Source: an uncultured Clostridia bacterium
Lineage (GTDB): Bacteria > Bacillota > Clostridia > TANB77 > CAG-508
Length of the DNA: 64,000 bases
Reading direction: 5' to 3'
NCBI GenBank assembly: GCA_947627595.1
Contig: CANQWQ010000003.1
Coordinates: forward strand, 18,024 to 82,023
The notes beneath the pieces were generated by a model. That model saw nothing but the letters and a program-made list of their open reading frames with translations. It ran no database searches and was not told the DNA's origin. The stretch's first letter is position 1, and every line of letters begins with the position of its first letter. Both the position numbers and the translations under genes were made by a program. This document shows positions 1-8,514 of the stretch, piece by piece.

Positions 1-1694
1 TTAGCTATGAAGATATTTATAATAGTAGAGCTGAAACTGTTAAAACAGATAGTATTGCTGAAAGTGGCACTGCAAATGCAGATTTGATGAGTAAGGAAAG
101 TTCTTTAGATTATTCAAAAACAAATAATCAAGTTGAAAATGTTGATGAAGCAGATATAGTTAAAACAGATGGAAAATATATTTATTATTGCCAAAACTTA
201 GAGGTTTATATCTATGATAATGACTTAAATTTAAAGACTAATTTAAATTTTGAAGACGGATTTGCACCATCTAATATATTTATAAATGATGATAAATTAG
301 TCGTTTTAGGTAGTAATAACGGATTTAACAAAGAAGTATATTTAAATTCAATGAGTAAAGATGTTGAATATGAAAATGAAAAAACGAAAACTATTGTTAG
401 AGTATATGATTTAAAAAATATTGAAAATCCAGAACTTGCTAGAGAAATTTCAGTTGATGGTTATTATAAAGATGCTAGAATGATTGAAAAAAATATATAT
501 TTTGTAACAACATATGGTTTTGGTTATTATAGAAATTTAGAAGAATTAACAGATGATGAAATTTTACCATGCTATAAAGATAGCTTTATTTCAGATGATG
601 ATATAGTAGTTGAAGCAACAGATATTGCATATTTTGAAGAAATGGAAGATAACACTTATTCAATTGTTGCAGGATTTAATCTAGATTCTGATGAAGATGT
701 AAATATAGAAACGTTTTTAGGCTTTGGAGAAGATTTATATGTAAGTACTGAAAATCTATATATTGTTTCACCAAATTATTATAATAGACAAATTAATGAT
801 AGCACTATTTATAAATTTAGATTAAAAGATGGAGATGTTTTTGCTACTGGAAGTGCTAAAGTAGAAGGTTCTGTTAATAATCAATTTTCTATTGATGAAT
901 ATGAAGGAAACTTAAGAATAGCAACAACAATTTATGATTATGATAGAGAAAATTATCAAACTGATTATAAAACAAGACTTACAATTTTTGATGAGAATTT
1001 AGAAAAAATAGGCGAAATTGAAAATTTAATTGAAGATGAAAGAATTTATAGTGTTAGATTTATAGGAGAAATTGGATATATTGTAACTTTTGAACAAGTT
1101 GATCCATTATGGGTAATTGATTTATCAGATCCTAAGAACCCAGTTATAAGAGGAGAATTAGAAATTCCTGGATATAGTAGTTATCTTCACCCTTGGGATG
1201 AAAATCATATTATAGGAATTGGATATAATGTTAAACCAAACGGATATGGCGGAGTTACAACTGATGGAATAAAATTAAGCATGTTTGATGTTTCAGATTT
1301 AGATAATCCTAAAGAAATATTTAATATTAGCTTAGGCACTGAATTTTATTCACAAATAACAACTTCACATCACTTATTATTTATAAATAAAGATAAGAAT
1401 TTATTAGGATTTCCTGTATCAACATATATAAAAAATAAACAGCTTGAAGGACTTATTTTATATAGAGTTGATTTAGAAAATAATAAGTTTGAAGAAATTA
1501 AAGACTTGGTTTTAGAAAAGAATTCTAATGGATTATCTAGATTTATCTATATTGGAGATTATATCTATGGTTTATATTATAAGAGAATTGAAAAATATGA
1601 TATAAATAGTTTTGAGAAAGTTCAAGAAGTTCCAGTTCCAAGTGAGAGCAAACTTGAATATTATTATAATACTAGAAATGTTATATTAGATTAA
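1..1694 (+). CDS. beta-propeller domain protein (5' end outside window)
   Basis: The frame is open from base 3, so the start and any signal peptide lie upstream. The visible part is about 560 residues, rich in Asp, Glu, Tyr and Asn. It contains the stretch QVENVDEADIVKTDGKYIYY followed by repeated blade-like segments such as VRVYDLKNIENPEL, WVIDLSDPKNPVIRGEL and MFDVSDLDNPKEIF. This is the pattern of the secreted proteins with a C-terminal beta-propeller found in Firmicutes and archaea. Those proteins are probably surface-bound, but their biochemical role is not known to me. A strong terminator follows the stop codon, so the gene ends its transcription unit. Confidence 0.75.
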   Translation, partial: SYEDIYNSRAETVKTDSIAESGTANADLMSKESSLDYSKTNNQVENVDEADIVKTDGKYIYYCQNLEVYIYDNDLNLKTNLNFEDGFAPSNIFINDDKLVVLGSNNGFNKEVYLNSMSKDVEYENEKTKTIVRVYDLKNIENPELAREISVDGYYKDARMIEKNIYFVTTYGFGYYRNLEELTDDEILPCYKDSFISDDDIVVEATDIAYFEEMEDNTYSIVAGFNLDSDEDVNIETFLGFGEDLYVSTENLYIVSPNYYNRQINDSTIYKFRLKDGDVFATGSAKVEGSVNNQFSIDEYEGNLRIATTIYDYDRENYQTDYKTRLTIFDENLEKIGEIENLIEDERIYSVRFIGEIGYIVTFEQVDPLWVIDLSDPKNPVIRGELEIPGYSSYLHPWDENHIIGIGYNVKPNGYGGVTTDGIKLSMFDVSDLDNPKEIFNISLGTEFYSQITTSHHLLFINKDKNLLGFPVSTYIKNKQLEGLILYRVDLENNKFEEIKDLVLEKNSNGLSRFIYIGDYIYGLYYKRIEKYDINSFEKVQEVPVPSESKLEYYYNTRNVILD

Positions 1695-1700
1695 TAAAAA

Positions 1701-1734
1701 AATAAGACTTTGAAAAAATTTCAAAGTCTTATTT
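1701..1734 (+). terminator. intrinsic terminator after the beta-propeller gene
   Basis: A 15-bp inverted repeat (AATAAGACTTTGAAA and its complement) encloses a three-base loop and is followed by a T-rich tail. Confidence 0.8.
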
Positions 1735-1793
1735 ACTTTTTAAATCATTAAGGTTATAATTTTATTATAAGATATATTGGAGAGGTGTGTAAT

Positions 1794-2312
1794 ATGCTTG
1801 AACACATAGGGTTAATAATAACATTTGTTATTGTTGTAATAGTTTGTATAATTTATACTAGATTAATGAGATATAGAAATAGAGCTCGTGAAGTTCGTAC
1901 AGATATAGAAATTCTTATGAAACAAAGATGGGACTCACTTCCAATATTAATTGAAATAATAAAAAAATATCCTATATATGAAGAAGCTAATTTAGAAAAG
2001 ATTGCAAAAATTGAAGACAAAAAATATGATGAATTAAAAACACTTCAAAAGCTTGATGTTGATAAGGAAATTTCAAAAGTTATTAAAAAGATATTTGATA
2101 TAACTAAAAACTCTGAAGATTTAAATCAAGATGAAGAATATATTAAGCTAAAAGAAAATTTATTAAAAATAGATAAAGAAATGGAAAATAATAAAAAAGA
2201 TTATAAATCTTTATCAAAAGAATACAATAAAAAAATTGAAACAGTTCCAAACAATTTAATAGCAATTTTATTTGGCTTTAATGAAGAAAAATTTCTAGAA
2301 ACCGGAAAATAA
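1794..2312 (+). CDS. lemA: LemA family protein
   Basis: The product has 172 aa. One N-terminal transmembrane helix (about residues 5-22) is followed by a long helical, charged domain. LemA signatures are visible: REVRTDIEILMKQRWDSLP near the start of the domain and the C-terminal pattern YNKKIETVPNNLIAILFGF. LemA proteins are membrane-anchored four-helix proteins with the N-terminus outside; their function is unsettled. I chose the ATG at 1794 because GGAGAGG lies about 8 nt upstream. A GTG at 1785 in the same frame sits inside that ribosome binding site. The gene is monocistronic between two hairpins. Confidence 0.8.
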   Translation: MLEHIGLIITFVIVVIVCIIYTRLMRYRNRAREVRTDIEILMKQRWDSLPILIEIIKKYPIYEEANLEKIAKIEDKKYDELKTLQKLDVDKEISKVIKKIFDITKNSEDLNQDEEYIKLKENLLKIDKEMENNKKDYKSLSKEYNKKIETVPNNLIAILFGFNEEKFLETGK

Positions 2313-2349
2313 GCTATATAGCTTGTTTGAAAAATAAAAAAGTTCTAAC

Positions 2350-2402
2350 AAAACCTCTAAACGAATAGTATTTAGATATAAAGTTATTCGTTTGGAGGTT
2401 TT
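2350..2402 (+). promoter_or_regulatory. 18-bp dyad enclosing the spoIIID ribosome binding site
   Basis: Bases 2350-2367 pair with 2385-2402 over 18 bp with a single G-U pair. The 3' arm contains the GGAGG ribosome binding site of spoIIID (2394-2398). The loop holds GAATAGTATT-N3-ATATAAAGTT (2363-2385), a motif that recurs in the spoIIM leader. If the whole dyad is transcribed it would hide the ribosome binding site. If the shared motif is a promoter, the 5' arm is not transcribed. Confidence 0.6.
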
Positions 2403-2410
2403 ATGCTGTT

Positions 2411-2722
2411 ATGAAGCAAGTATCAATTGAAGAGCGTGCAGTAAATTTAGCACATTATATTATAGATACAAAAGATACTGTAAGAGGTGCAGCAGCAAAA
2501 TTTGGTATTTCAAAGTCTACGGTTCATAAAGATATTTCCCAAAGACTAATAAATATTAATTATGCATTAGCATTAGAGGTTCGTAAGATATTAGATAAAA
2601 ATAAAGCTGAAAGACATTTGAGAGGAGGAAGAGCTACAAAACTTAAATACGAACTTTGTAACAAAAGTAAACAAAATGTAACACAAATGAAAAATAGAGT
2701 GGATAACTCACAAAATACTTGA
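2411..2722 (+). CDS. spoIIID: stage III sporulation regulator SpoIIID
   Basis: A 103-aa DNA-binding protein; in Bacillus SpoIIID acts in the mother cell within the SigE regulon. The family core is plain: a helix-turn-helix with AAAKFGISKSTVHKDISQRL and the basic tail LRGGRATKLKYEL. It is slightly longer than the usual 80-95 aa because of an Asn/Lys-rich C-terminus. The ATG at 2411 overlaps the TGA of a three-codon reading frame (ATG 2403, Met-Leu-Leu-stop) in an ATGA arrangement, with GGAGG closer to the short frame. Translation could therefore be coupled. Confidence 0.93.
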   Translation: MKQVSIEERAVNLAHYIIDTKDTVRGAAAKFGISKSTVHKDISQRLININYALALEVRKILDKNKAERHLRGGRATKLKYELCNKSKQNVTQMKNRVDNSQNT

Positions 2723-2762
2723 TAATACTTAATTACATAGATTTTACCTATCATGAAAGGCT

Positions 2763-2791
2763 TTGACAATTGGGGTGATCCGTGTTATATT
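2763..2791 (+). promoter_or_regulatory. SigA-type promoter for veg
   Basis: TTGACA (2763-2768), a 17-bp spacer and TATATT (2786-2791), about 50 bp before veg. Confidence 0.75.
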
Positions 2792-2839
2792 TTGGGTAGC
2801 AACATTGCTATAATTTTATAAATGGTAGGTGATTATTTT

Positions 2840-3142
2840 ATGGGAATTTACAGATCAGAAATTTCAGATTTAAGAAAGAATATTGGAGAAAATATTGGCC
2901 AAAGAATAATTATAAAGGAGTCACCAGGAAAGCGTAGTAAACCTCTTGAAAAATCTGCTATTATTGAGAATACTTATAAAGATTATTTTAGAGTAAAATT
3001 TGAAGAGGCTAACCGTGTAGGTTCATATAACTATACTGATTTATTTACTAAAACTATAGAAGTTAAGATTGATAATGGAAACGGCTATGAACCACTATTT
3101 GAACCACAAATTGATATTAAAAGAAGAAAGACAGCCGTTTAA
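2840..3142 (+). CDS. veg: Veg family protein
   Basis: A 100-aa member of the Veg (DUF1021) family. Seen: ISDLRKNIGENIGQRIIIK, then a basic patch GKRSKPLEKSAIIENTY, then VKFEEANRVGSYNYTDLFT, which follow the order of B. subtilis Veg (role in biofilm matrix expression). The ATG at 2840 is preferred because AGGTGA lies about 8 nt upstream; an in-frame ATG at 2822 is possible. Its own vegetative promoter lies at 2763. It sits between spoIIID and a spore protein gene. Confidence 0.85.
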   Translation: MGIYRSEISDLRKNIGENIGQRIIIKESPGKRSKPLEKSAIIENTYKDYFRVKFEEANRVGSYNYTDLFTKTIEVKIDNGNGYEPLFEPQIDIKRRKTAV

Positions 3143-3168
3143 TTAAATAAAATTAGGAATTATTTTTG

Positions 3169-3213
3169 AAATCCTCCATATAAATGTTAGTAAAGACATT
3201 TAAGGGAGGATTT
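3169..3213 (+). promoter_or_regulatory. two-stage hairpin overlapping the RBS of the SPOCS gene
   Basis: Outer arms AAATCCTCC (3169-3177) and GGAGGATTT (3205-3213) pair perfectly, with an inner TAAATGT/ACATTTA stem. The 3' arm is also the ribosome binding site of the gene starting at 3219, and TTTTATTT follows. It could be the veg terminator, an RBS-hiding leader, or both. Confidence 0.55.
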
Positions 3214-3218
3214 TATTT

Positions 3219-4688
3219 ATGGAAAAAATAAATATTTATAGAAAAAAACTTTGCAAAACTAACGAAATTGAGCTAAAACAAGATTTGATTGTTCCTGATT
3301 CTAAACAAGATTTATTTCAAATTATAGATGGAAATTTTTATTGTTATTTTAGTAAAATAGAGATTGAAAATGGAAAAATAACTTTAAGTGGAAACGTAGA
3401 TTCTTACATATCTTATATTTCAAGTAATGAGGAAACACTAGGGTTACAGGCTTCTTTTAATCTTAATGATGTTTTAGAAAACAATAATATAAATGATAAA
3501 ATGAATGTTGAATATAATATAAAAGTTGTAAAATATGACATAAAAATTATTAATGAAAGAAAAATAAGTTTAACTATAAATTTAAAAATTACTTATGAAT
3601 TATACGGTTCTGATACAATTGAGATTCTTAATGATTTTAGTGAAATTGAAGATGTTCAGTTAGATTCTAAAACTATAAAATTAAATTCGTTAATTGGAGT
3701 AAATTCAAATATTGCGAGTTTAAAAGAAGAATTAAAAGTAAATGGAACAGACATTATTTCAGGTATTTTAAAAGTTGATACAAATATTTTAAATAAAGAA
3801 GTTAAGATAAGTTATAATAAAGTTTTAAGTAAGGCAGATTTGATGGTAAAAATTTTATATTTAACTAAAGATGGAAGAATTGAAAAAGCAGAAGAAAGTT
3901 TTCCATTAATGAGTTTTATAGACCTTGAAAATATCAAAGAAGAGAATATATGTAGTACTTGCTATCAAGTTAGAAATATATTATTGAAAATTGACAATGA
4001 CGAAAATCTTATTACAATTCAAATGGAATATGAAATAATTTGTAAAGCCTTTGAAGTTAAGGAACAAGAGGTCGTAAGCGATTTATACTCTTTGAAATAT
4101 GATACAGAGCTAGACAAAAAAGAATTTGAAATAATAGATGATATATCCACAAAAAGTGATAAAAGTGTGGATATAAATGAGAAAATTGAATTAGAAAGTG
4201 TAAGAAAAGTAATAGATGTTTTTGGAAAAAGTAAAATTCTGAAAAACAATATTTCAAAAGATATTTCTAATTTAGAGGGAGAAGTAGAATTAAAAGTTTA
4301 TTATGAATCAGAAACTAAGATTGGTTTAAATATTAAAACTGTTACGATTCCGTTTATTGCTAAAATTGATAGCCAAGAAGAGGTTTTATCAGAATTTGAA
4401 GATTTAGAATATGATTTAAATGAAAATGTTTTAATAGTTAAGGGAAAAGTTGTTATATATGAAGACGAAGTAAAGAAAAATAAAATTAATGTTGTTCAAA
4501 AAGTTACAAAAAAAGAATTAACTAATTCTGATGATTATAGTATGGTAGTTTATAGTATCAAGAAAAATGATACACTTTGGGATATTTCAAAAAAGTTTAG
4601 AGTTAAGAAAGAGAATATTATAACTTTAAATGAACTAGAAGAGCCATATAATTTGAAATTTGGCGAGAAAATGTATATTATAAGGTAA
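3219..4688 (+). CDS. SPOCS (DUF3794) and LysM domain spore protein
   Basis: The product has 489 aa. Most of it is repeated DUF3794/SPOCS-type beta-rich units; the N-terminus contains DLIVPDSKQDLFQIIDGN and later units repeat a V-x-G-x-L/V-K pattern. The last 45 residues form a LysM peptidoglycan-binding module (VYSIKKNDTLWDISKKFRV, then LNELEEPYNLKFGEKMYII). The combination is typical of clostridial spore morphogenetic proteins acting at the coat-cortex interface. It lies directly before yunB with a 9-bp gap, so the two are probably co-transcribed. No signal peptide is seen. Confidence 0.85.
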   Translation: MEKINIYRKKLCKTNEIELKQDLIVPDSKQDLFQIIDGNFYCYFSKIEIENGKITLSGNVDSYISYISSNEETLGLQASFNLNDVLENNNINDKMNVEYNIKVVKYDIKIINERKISLTINLKITYELYGSDTIEILNDFSEIEDVQLDSKTIKLNSLIGVNSNIASLKEELKVNGTDIISGILKVDTNILNKEVKISYNKVLSKADLMVKILYLTKDGRIEKAEESFPLMSFIDLENIKEENICSTCYQVRNILLKIDNDENLITIQMEYEIICKAFEVKEQEVVSDLYSLKYDTELDKKEFEIIDDISTKSDKSVDINEKIELESVRKVIDVFGKSKILKNNISKDISNLEGEVELKVYYESETKIGLNIKTVTIPFIAKIDSQEEVLSEFEDLEYDLNENVLIVKGKVVIYEDEVKKNKINVVQKVTKKELTNSDDYSMVVYSIKKNDTLWDISKKFRVKKENIITLNELEEPYNLKFGEKMYIIR

Positions 4689-4697
4689 TTTGATAAA

Positions 4698-5398
4698 ATG
4701 GATAAAATTTATTCTAGACGAAGAATAAGATTTAAAAATTTTAAACAAATGAATAAAAAACAAAAATTAAAATTTATAATATATTTTGTTTTGATAATAG
4801 TTTTTATAATAATCGTTATTTTTATAAAAGCTGCATATCCAATATTTGTAGCAAGTTGCGAAAATTCTGCTACTTCAATTGCTACAAATATATTGAATAA
4901 AGAAGTAAATGAAGTTATGATTGTCTATAATTATAATGATTTGGTTAATTTAGGAAAAGACGAAAAGCGGTAATATAACTTATATTGAGGCAAAGATAAT
5001 TCCTATAAATGAGATAGTAGCAAAAATTACAAAAAATATACAAGAGAAATTAGATTTAAATTCAATGATTTCTGTTAAGATAAATTTAGGATCAGTTTCT
5101 CGGAATAAGTGCTTTATCAGGAATAAGTCCTAATTTTAAAATTGCTATGGAAAGAGCTGGAAATATTAATGCGAAGATAGATTCAGAATTTATGTCAGTA
5201 GGAATAAATCAGACGATGCATAGAATTTATTTAGATTTAGATTGTTCTGTTGGAATATTAACTCCATTTAAAACTGTAACTCAAGAGGTGAGTTCAAAGG
5301 TTTTACTTACTGAAACTGTTATAGTTGGCGAGGTTCCATCAACATATTATAATTATGATAATCTAGGTTTTGAAGATGTTTTGCAAACTATAAATTAA
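4698..5398 (+). CDS. yunB: sporulation protein YunB, read through two CGG +1 sites
   Basis: Read as 232 aa. The N-terminal basic segment and a transmembrane helix (about residues 30-48) are followed by a YunB-type domain with SVSGISALSGISPNF and VSSKVLLTETVIVGEVP. In the zero frame translation ends at AAG-CGG-TAA (4968). Skipping C4968 gives KGNITYIEAKIIP. A second break at 5101 is fixed by skipping the C before GGA. The total of 701 bases minus 2 is exactly 233 codons. In Bacillus yunB is a SigE-dependent gene needed for proper spores. I read it as an intact gene using recoding, not a pseudogene. Confidence 0.85.
4968..4971 (+). other. CGGT +1 recoding site, yunB site 1
   Basis: AAG-C-GGT. 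The zero frame gives CGG followed at once by TAA. Skipping the C continues with Gly-Asn-Ile-Thr-Tyr. Confidence 0.8.
5101..5104 (+). other. CGGA +1 recoding site, yunB site 2
   Basis: TCT-C-GGA. The zero frame stops within 11 codons. The shifted frame gives the family motif SVSGISALSG. Confidence 0.8.
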
Positions 5399-5425
5399 GA
5401 GTTCTAATTAATTTTAGAACTCTTT
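5399..5425 (+). terminator. terminator after yunB
   Basis: AGAGTTCTAA pairs with TTAGAACTCT and is followed by TTTTCTTTT. Confidence 0.85.
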
Positions 5426-5498
5426 TTCTTTTAAGATTTAATTGAAAAAGAAAATTCTATATGATAAAATTATATATATTTTTTGAAAAGAGATAAAA

Positions 5499-6770
5499 AT
5501 GAGAAAAATTGGAAAATATTTGCTAACTTTTATAATTTTAATAATTGGATTCGTCGGAATATTATTAGTATCTTGCTCTTTTCCAAGTTCTTTAATTAAA
5601 GAAAATGTTAAAAGTTCTTCTAAAACTTTAATTAAAGAAGGAAATAGAAAATTTTGCTTTATAGTAAATAAGGCTCAAGAGCAGATGTTTGACAACTATT
5701 CAGACGCATTAATGATAAATACAGCATATTCAATTGATAGTAAAACACCATTATATTCAGCACTTACTGCTAAAAAAGACTATGTTCCAGGAGTTACAAA
5801 AACTATTGTTGTAGACATGGTAGGAGAGTTAAATTCAAGTTCAAAATATGATGAACATGATGAAGTCTCAGAACTAAGAGATACTGTTAATGGCGAAAGT
5901 ACAGAAAGTTTTGAATATGCTAAATATTGGCATGGATATTTAAGTTTCTTAAGACCATTACTATTAATATTTGATTATTCACAAATTAGAATTTTATTAG
6001 CTATAATATTTTCAATTCTTATAATTTTAATTACTATTGAACTTGCTAAAAATAAAGGTAAAACAATTGCAAGTCTCTATTTTTTGTCGCTTTTTTGTGT
6101 TGAGTATTTTTATGTTTTCTTAAATTTGATGAATTCAGTAACATTTTTAGTAATGATGATTTCTTCATTAATATTTGTAAAAAAACATGATAAAATAAAA
6201 GACTTTGGATTATTTTTCTTTATTGTTGGAATGTGTTGTAGTTTTTTCGGATTGCTAGATACGCCACTTTTAACATTAGGTGGTCCACTTATTTTATATT
6301 TCATATATAAAGAAAATAGAGGTGAAAAAGATTTTAGAGAATTAATTAAATTTTCGATTTTGTGGCTTTTAGGATATTCATTAACATGGGCTACAAAGTG
6401 GATTTTGACAGATATTTTATATCATAGAGATTTGATTTCAACAGCTATTGGACAAGTACTATTTAGAAGTTTTGACAAAAATGTTAATAAAGCAGTTGCT
6501 GTTTGCTTAAATATATTATATATGGCTATTCCAATTATATTGGGAACAATAATTGCTGTATATTACAGTGTTAAATATTATAATAAAAGAGTTAAAGAAA
6601 GCTCAAAAAAATATAGAATATTTTATATAATTAGCTTAATGCCAATTGTTTGGTATATAGTTTTAGCAAATCATTCTTATAACCATTCTTTCTTTACATA
6701 TAGATTATTATTTATAACAATGCTTTCATTATTATTAAGCACGTATTATAGTTATGGTGAACCAGAATAA
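5499..6770 (+). CDS. polytopic membrane protein of unknown function
   Basis: The product has 423 aa. An N-terminal hydrophobic segment (about residues 7-27) precedes an extracytoplasmic stretch of some 130 residues. About eight further transmembrane helices run to the C-terminus. I recognise no catalytic motif. It is immediately followed by another large membrane protein whose ribosome binding site overlaps its stop region, so the two form an operon. By context it may belong to a cell-surface polymer pathway; that is only inference. Confidence 0.6.
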   Translation: MRKIGKYLLTFIILIIGFVGILLVSCSFPSSLIKENVKSSSKTLIKEGNRKFCFIVNKAQEQMFDNYSDALMINTAYSIDSKTPLYSALTAKKDYVPGVTKTIVVDMVGELNSSSKYDEHDEVSELRDTVNGESTESFEYAKYWHGYLSFLRPLLLIFDYSQIRILLAIIFSILIILITIELAKNKGKTIASLYFLSLFCVEYFYVFLNLMNSVTFLVMMISSLIFVKKHDKIKDFGLFFFIVGMCCSFFGLLDTPLLTLGGPLILYFIYKENRGEKDFRELIKFSILWLLGYSLTWATKWILTDILYHRDLISTAIGQVLFRSFDKNVNKAVAVCLNILYMAIPIILGTIIAVYYSVKYYNKRVKESSKKYRIFYIISLMPIVWYIVLANHSYNHSFFTYRLLFITMLSLLLSTYYSYGEPE

Positions 6771-6789
6771 AATAACGAAAGGAACAAAA

Positions 6790-8310
6790 ATGATAGAAAA
6801 AATTAAAAAGAATTTAGATAAAATAGAATATGCTATTATGTTTTTAATATTTATGTATATAATGTTCCTACAACCAAGACATGTAATGTGGTTAGATGAA
6901 CTAGATTGGGGAGTTGGAATATTAATTGAAAATAATAGCTTAAAAGATATTATTCTTGCTGTTTTGAAAACTGGAGAAAACTTGCCATTATTTTATATTA
7001 CAATATATATAGTAAAGTCTATATTTGGTTATAATGAATTTTTCTTAGTTTTGGAATCTACAATTATTGCTTTTATAGGAGTAATTGGACTTATAAAACT
7101 TACAAGAAAATTCTTTAATAAATATATTGAGTTTATATCTGTATTTCTTATAATGACATCATATATGTTTGTTAGTTATTGTGGTTTGCAAGTTAGACCT
7201 TATGCTTTGTTATTTTGCTTTTCTACATGGACATTATATTTTTATTTAAAAAGACTAGAAACTGAGAATTGGAAAAATATTGTTAAATATGGAGTTTCAA
7301 TGATATTTTTAATGTATTCTCATTGGTTTGGAGTATTAATTAGTTTATGCTATGCTTTTACAGATTTAGTGTTGTTTTTTAGAAAAAGAGTATCTTTTAA
7401 ATGTATCGTGTCATATATAATTGGTGGACTAGCATTTTTGCCAAGTTTTATAACTTTATTATATTTTCATGATGGAGATGTAAAAGAGTTTGGAGTAGAG
7501 AATGCTGATATTGCTACTGTGATTTATATATTTAAAATGTTAACAAATGATATTACTTTAAATATATTATTCTTAATTATAGCTTATATTTGTACGTTGA
7601 TTTTATTTTTTAGAAAAAAAGATAATTATATAGGGGTAGTTTCATTCTCATCATTTATACTTATGGTTGGCGTTATTATATTTAGCTTGATGAATCCAAA
7701 AGCTTCATTATTAAGAGAAAGATATTTTATTACAGTTTTACCGCATTTAACAATATTATTAAGCTGGCTATTATATGAAATTTTAAAATTATATAAAAGA
7801 TATGAATTTAAAATACTTGTTGTAACATTAATTTTCATAGAAGCATTTTATTCAATTTCTTATTTTTGTATACTTTCATATAATATTCCAAATGTTATTT
7901 TTGGCTTATTTAAAAGTAATTCAGATTACTTTAAAAGTCAAGAAGATTGTTATTTAGATAATACACTAATTATTTGCACTTATGGAAAAACATGGGTTAA
8001 ATATTATTTTGAATTAAAAGGAGAAGAACTTCCTAAAAATATTATTGTTCAAGATCCATTAAAGTACCCAAATACTTTACATATGACAGAGGTAGATTTA
8101 TCTGATTTAGAATATTGCGTAAAAGATGGAAAATATGTTGAATCAGGAGAAGTAGTAGATGATATTTCAGAATATGATACAATTTATTATATTGAAGAAT
8201 ATAGAAAATTGTCTTCTGATTTAAAGAAAGAACTAAAAGAAGATTATAAAAAAGAATTTTATGATAAAAAACTTAAATTAACAAAATTAGTAAAAATTAC
8301 AGATAAATAA
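6790..8310 (+). CDS. GT-C type membrane glycosyltransferase (ArnT/PMT-like)
   Basis: The product has 506 aa with roughly ten transmembrane helices and a soluble C-terminal tail of about 130 residues. Near the N-terminus, in the first outer loop, stands HVMWLDELDWGVGI; an acidic pair in this position is the catalytic hallmark of GT-C enzymes using polyprenyl-phosphate sugars. SYCGLQVRPYALLF also matches the family's second loop. The ATG at 6790 is chosen for GAAAGGA 6-7 nt upstream; in-frame sequence from 6754 overlaps the previous gene. The acceptor cannot be told from the sequence. Confidence 0.65.
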   Translation: MIEKIKKNLDKIEYAIMFLIFMYIMFLQPRHVMWLDELDWGVGILIENNSLKDIILAVLKTGENLPLFYITIYIVKSIFGYNEFFLVLESTIIAFIGVIGLIKLTRKFFNKYIEFISVFLIMTSYMFVSYCGLQVRPYALLFCFSTWTLYFYLKRLETENWKNIVKYGVSMIFLMYSHWFGVLISLCYAFTDLVLFFRKRVSFKCIVSYIIGGLAFLPSFITLLYFHDGDVKEFGVENADIATVIYIFKMLTNDITLNILFLIIAYICTLILFFRKKDNYIGVVSFSSFILMVGVIIFSLMNPKASLLRERYFITVLPHLTILLSWLLYEILKLYKRYEFKILVVTLIFIEAFYSISYFCILSYNIPNVIFGLFKSNSDYFKSQEDCYLDNTLIICTYGKTWVKYYFELKGEELPKNIIVQDPLKYPNTLHMTEVDLSDLEYCVKDGKYVESGEVVDDISEYDTIYYIEEYRKLSSDLKKELKEDYKKEFYDKKLKLTKLVKITDK

Positions 8311-8331
8311 TTAAAAAAGTTCGGAAAAAGC

Positions 8332-8360
8332 TTGACAAATTGGTAAAATCGTAGTATTAT
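8332..8360 (+). promoter_or_regulatory. SigA-type promoter for infC-rpmI-rplT
   Basis: TTGACA (8332-8337), a 17-bp spacer and TATTAT (8355-8360). Confidence 0.85.
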
Positions 8361-8366
8361 ATTAAT

Positions 8367-8500
8367 GTTTTAAGAAGAAATTTTGTGTTCTCACCTTATT
8401 TCGTTTAGATTATAAGGTTAAATATCTAGATTAATTTACCCAAATGAAAGATATTTATTTAAAATTTGGCTTCTTAAAACGAGTCAAATTTTTTTATTTT
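8367..8500 (+). promoter_or_regulatory. L20-type leader with attenuator ahead of infC
   Basis: GTTTTAAGAAG (8367-8377) is fully complementary to CTTCTTAAAAC (8470-8480). The second segment lies in the loop of a terminator formed by AAATTTG (8462-8468) and CAAATTT (8485-8491) followed by a T run. The two pairings compete. That is the layout expected for autoregulation of this operon by ribosomal protein L20, as known in Bacillus. Class assignment is by position and pairing only. Confidence 0.7.
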
Positions 8501-8514
8501 TTGGGAGGTGTTTA

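Noticed and set aside
4698-5398. yunB, spoIIGA, sigG, spoIID, dinB, rimO, pyrH as pseudogenes
   Set aside because: Every break is the same CGG tetranucleotide before glycine, both halves are conserved, and pyrH is essential. Decay would give varied indels and stop codons.
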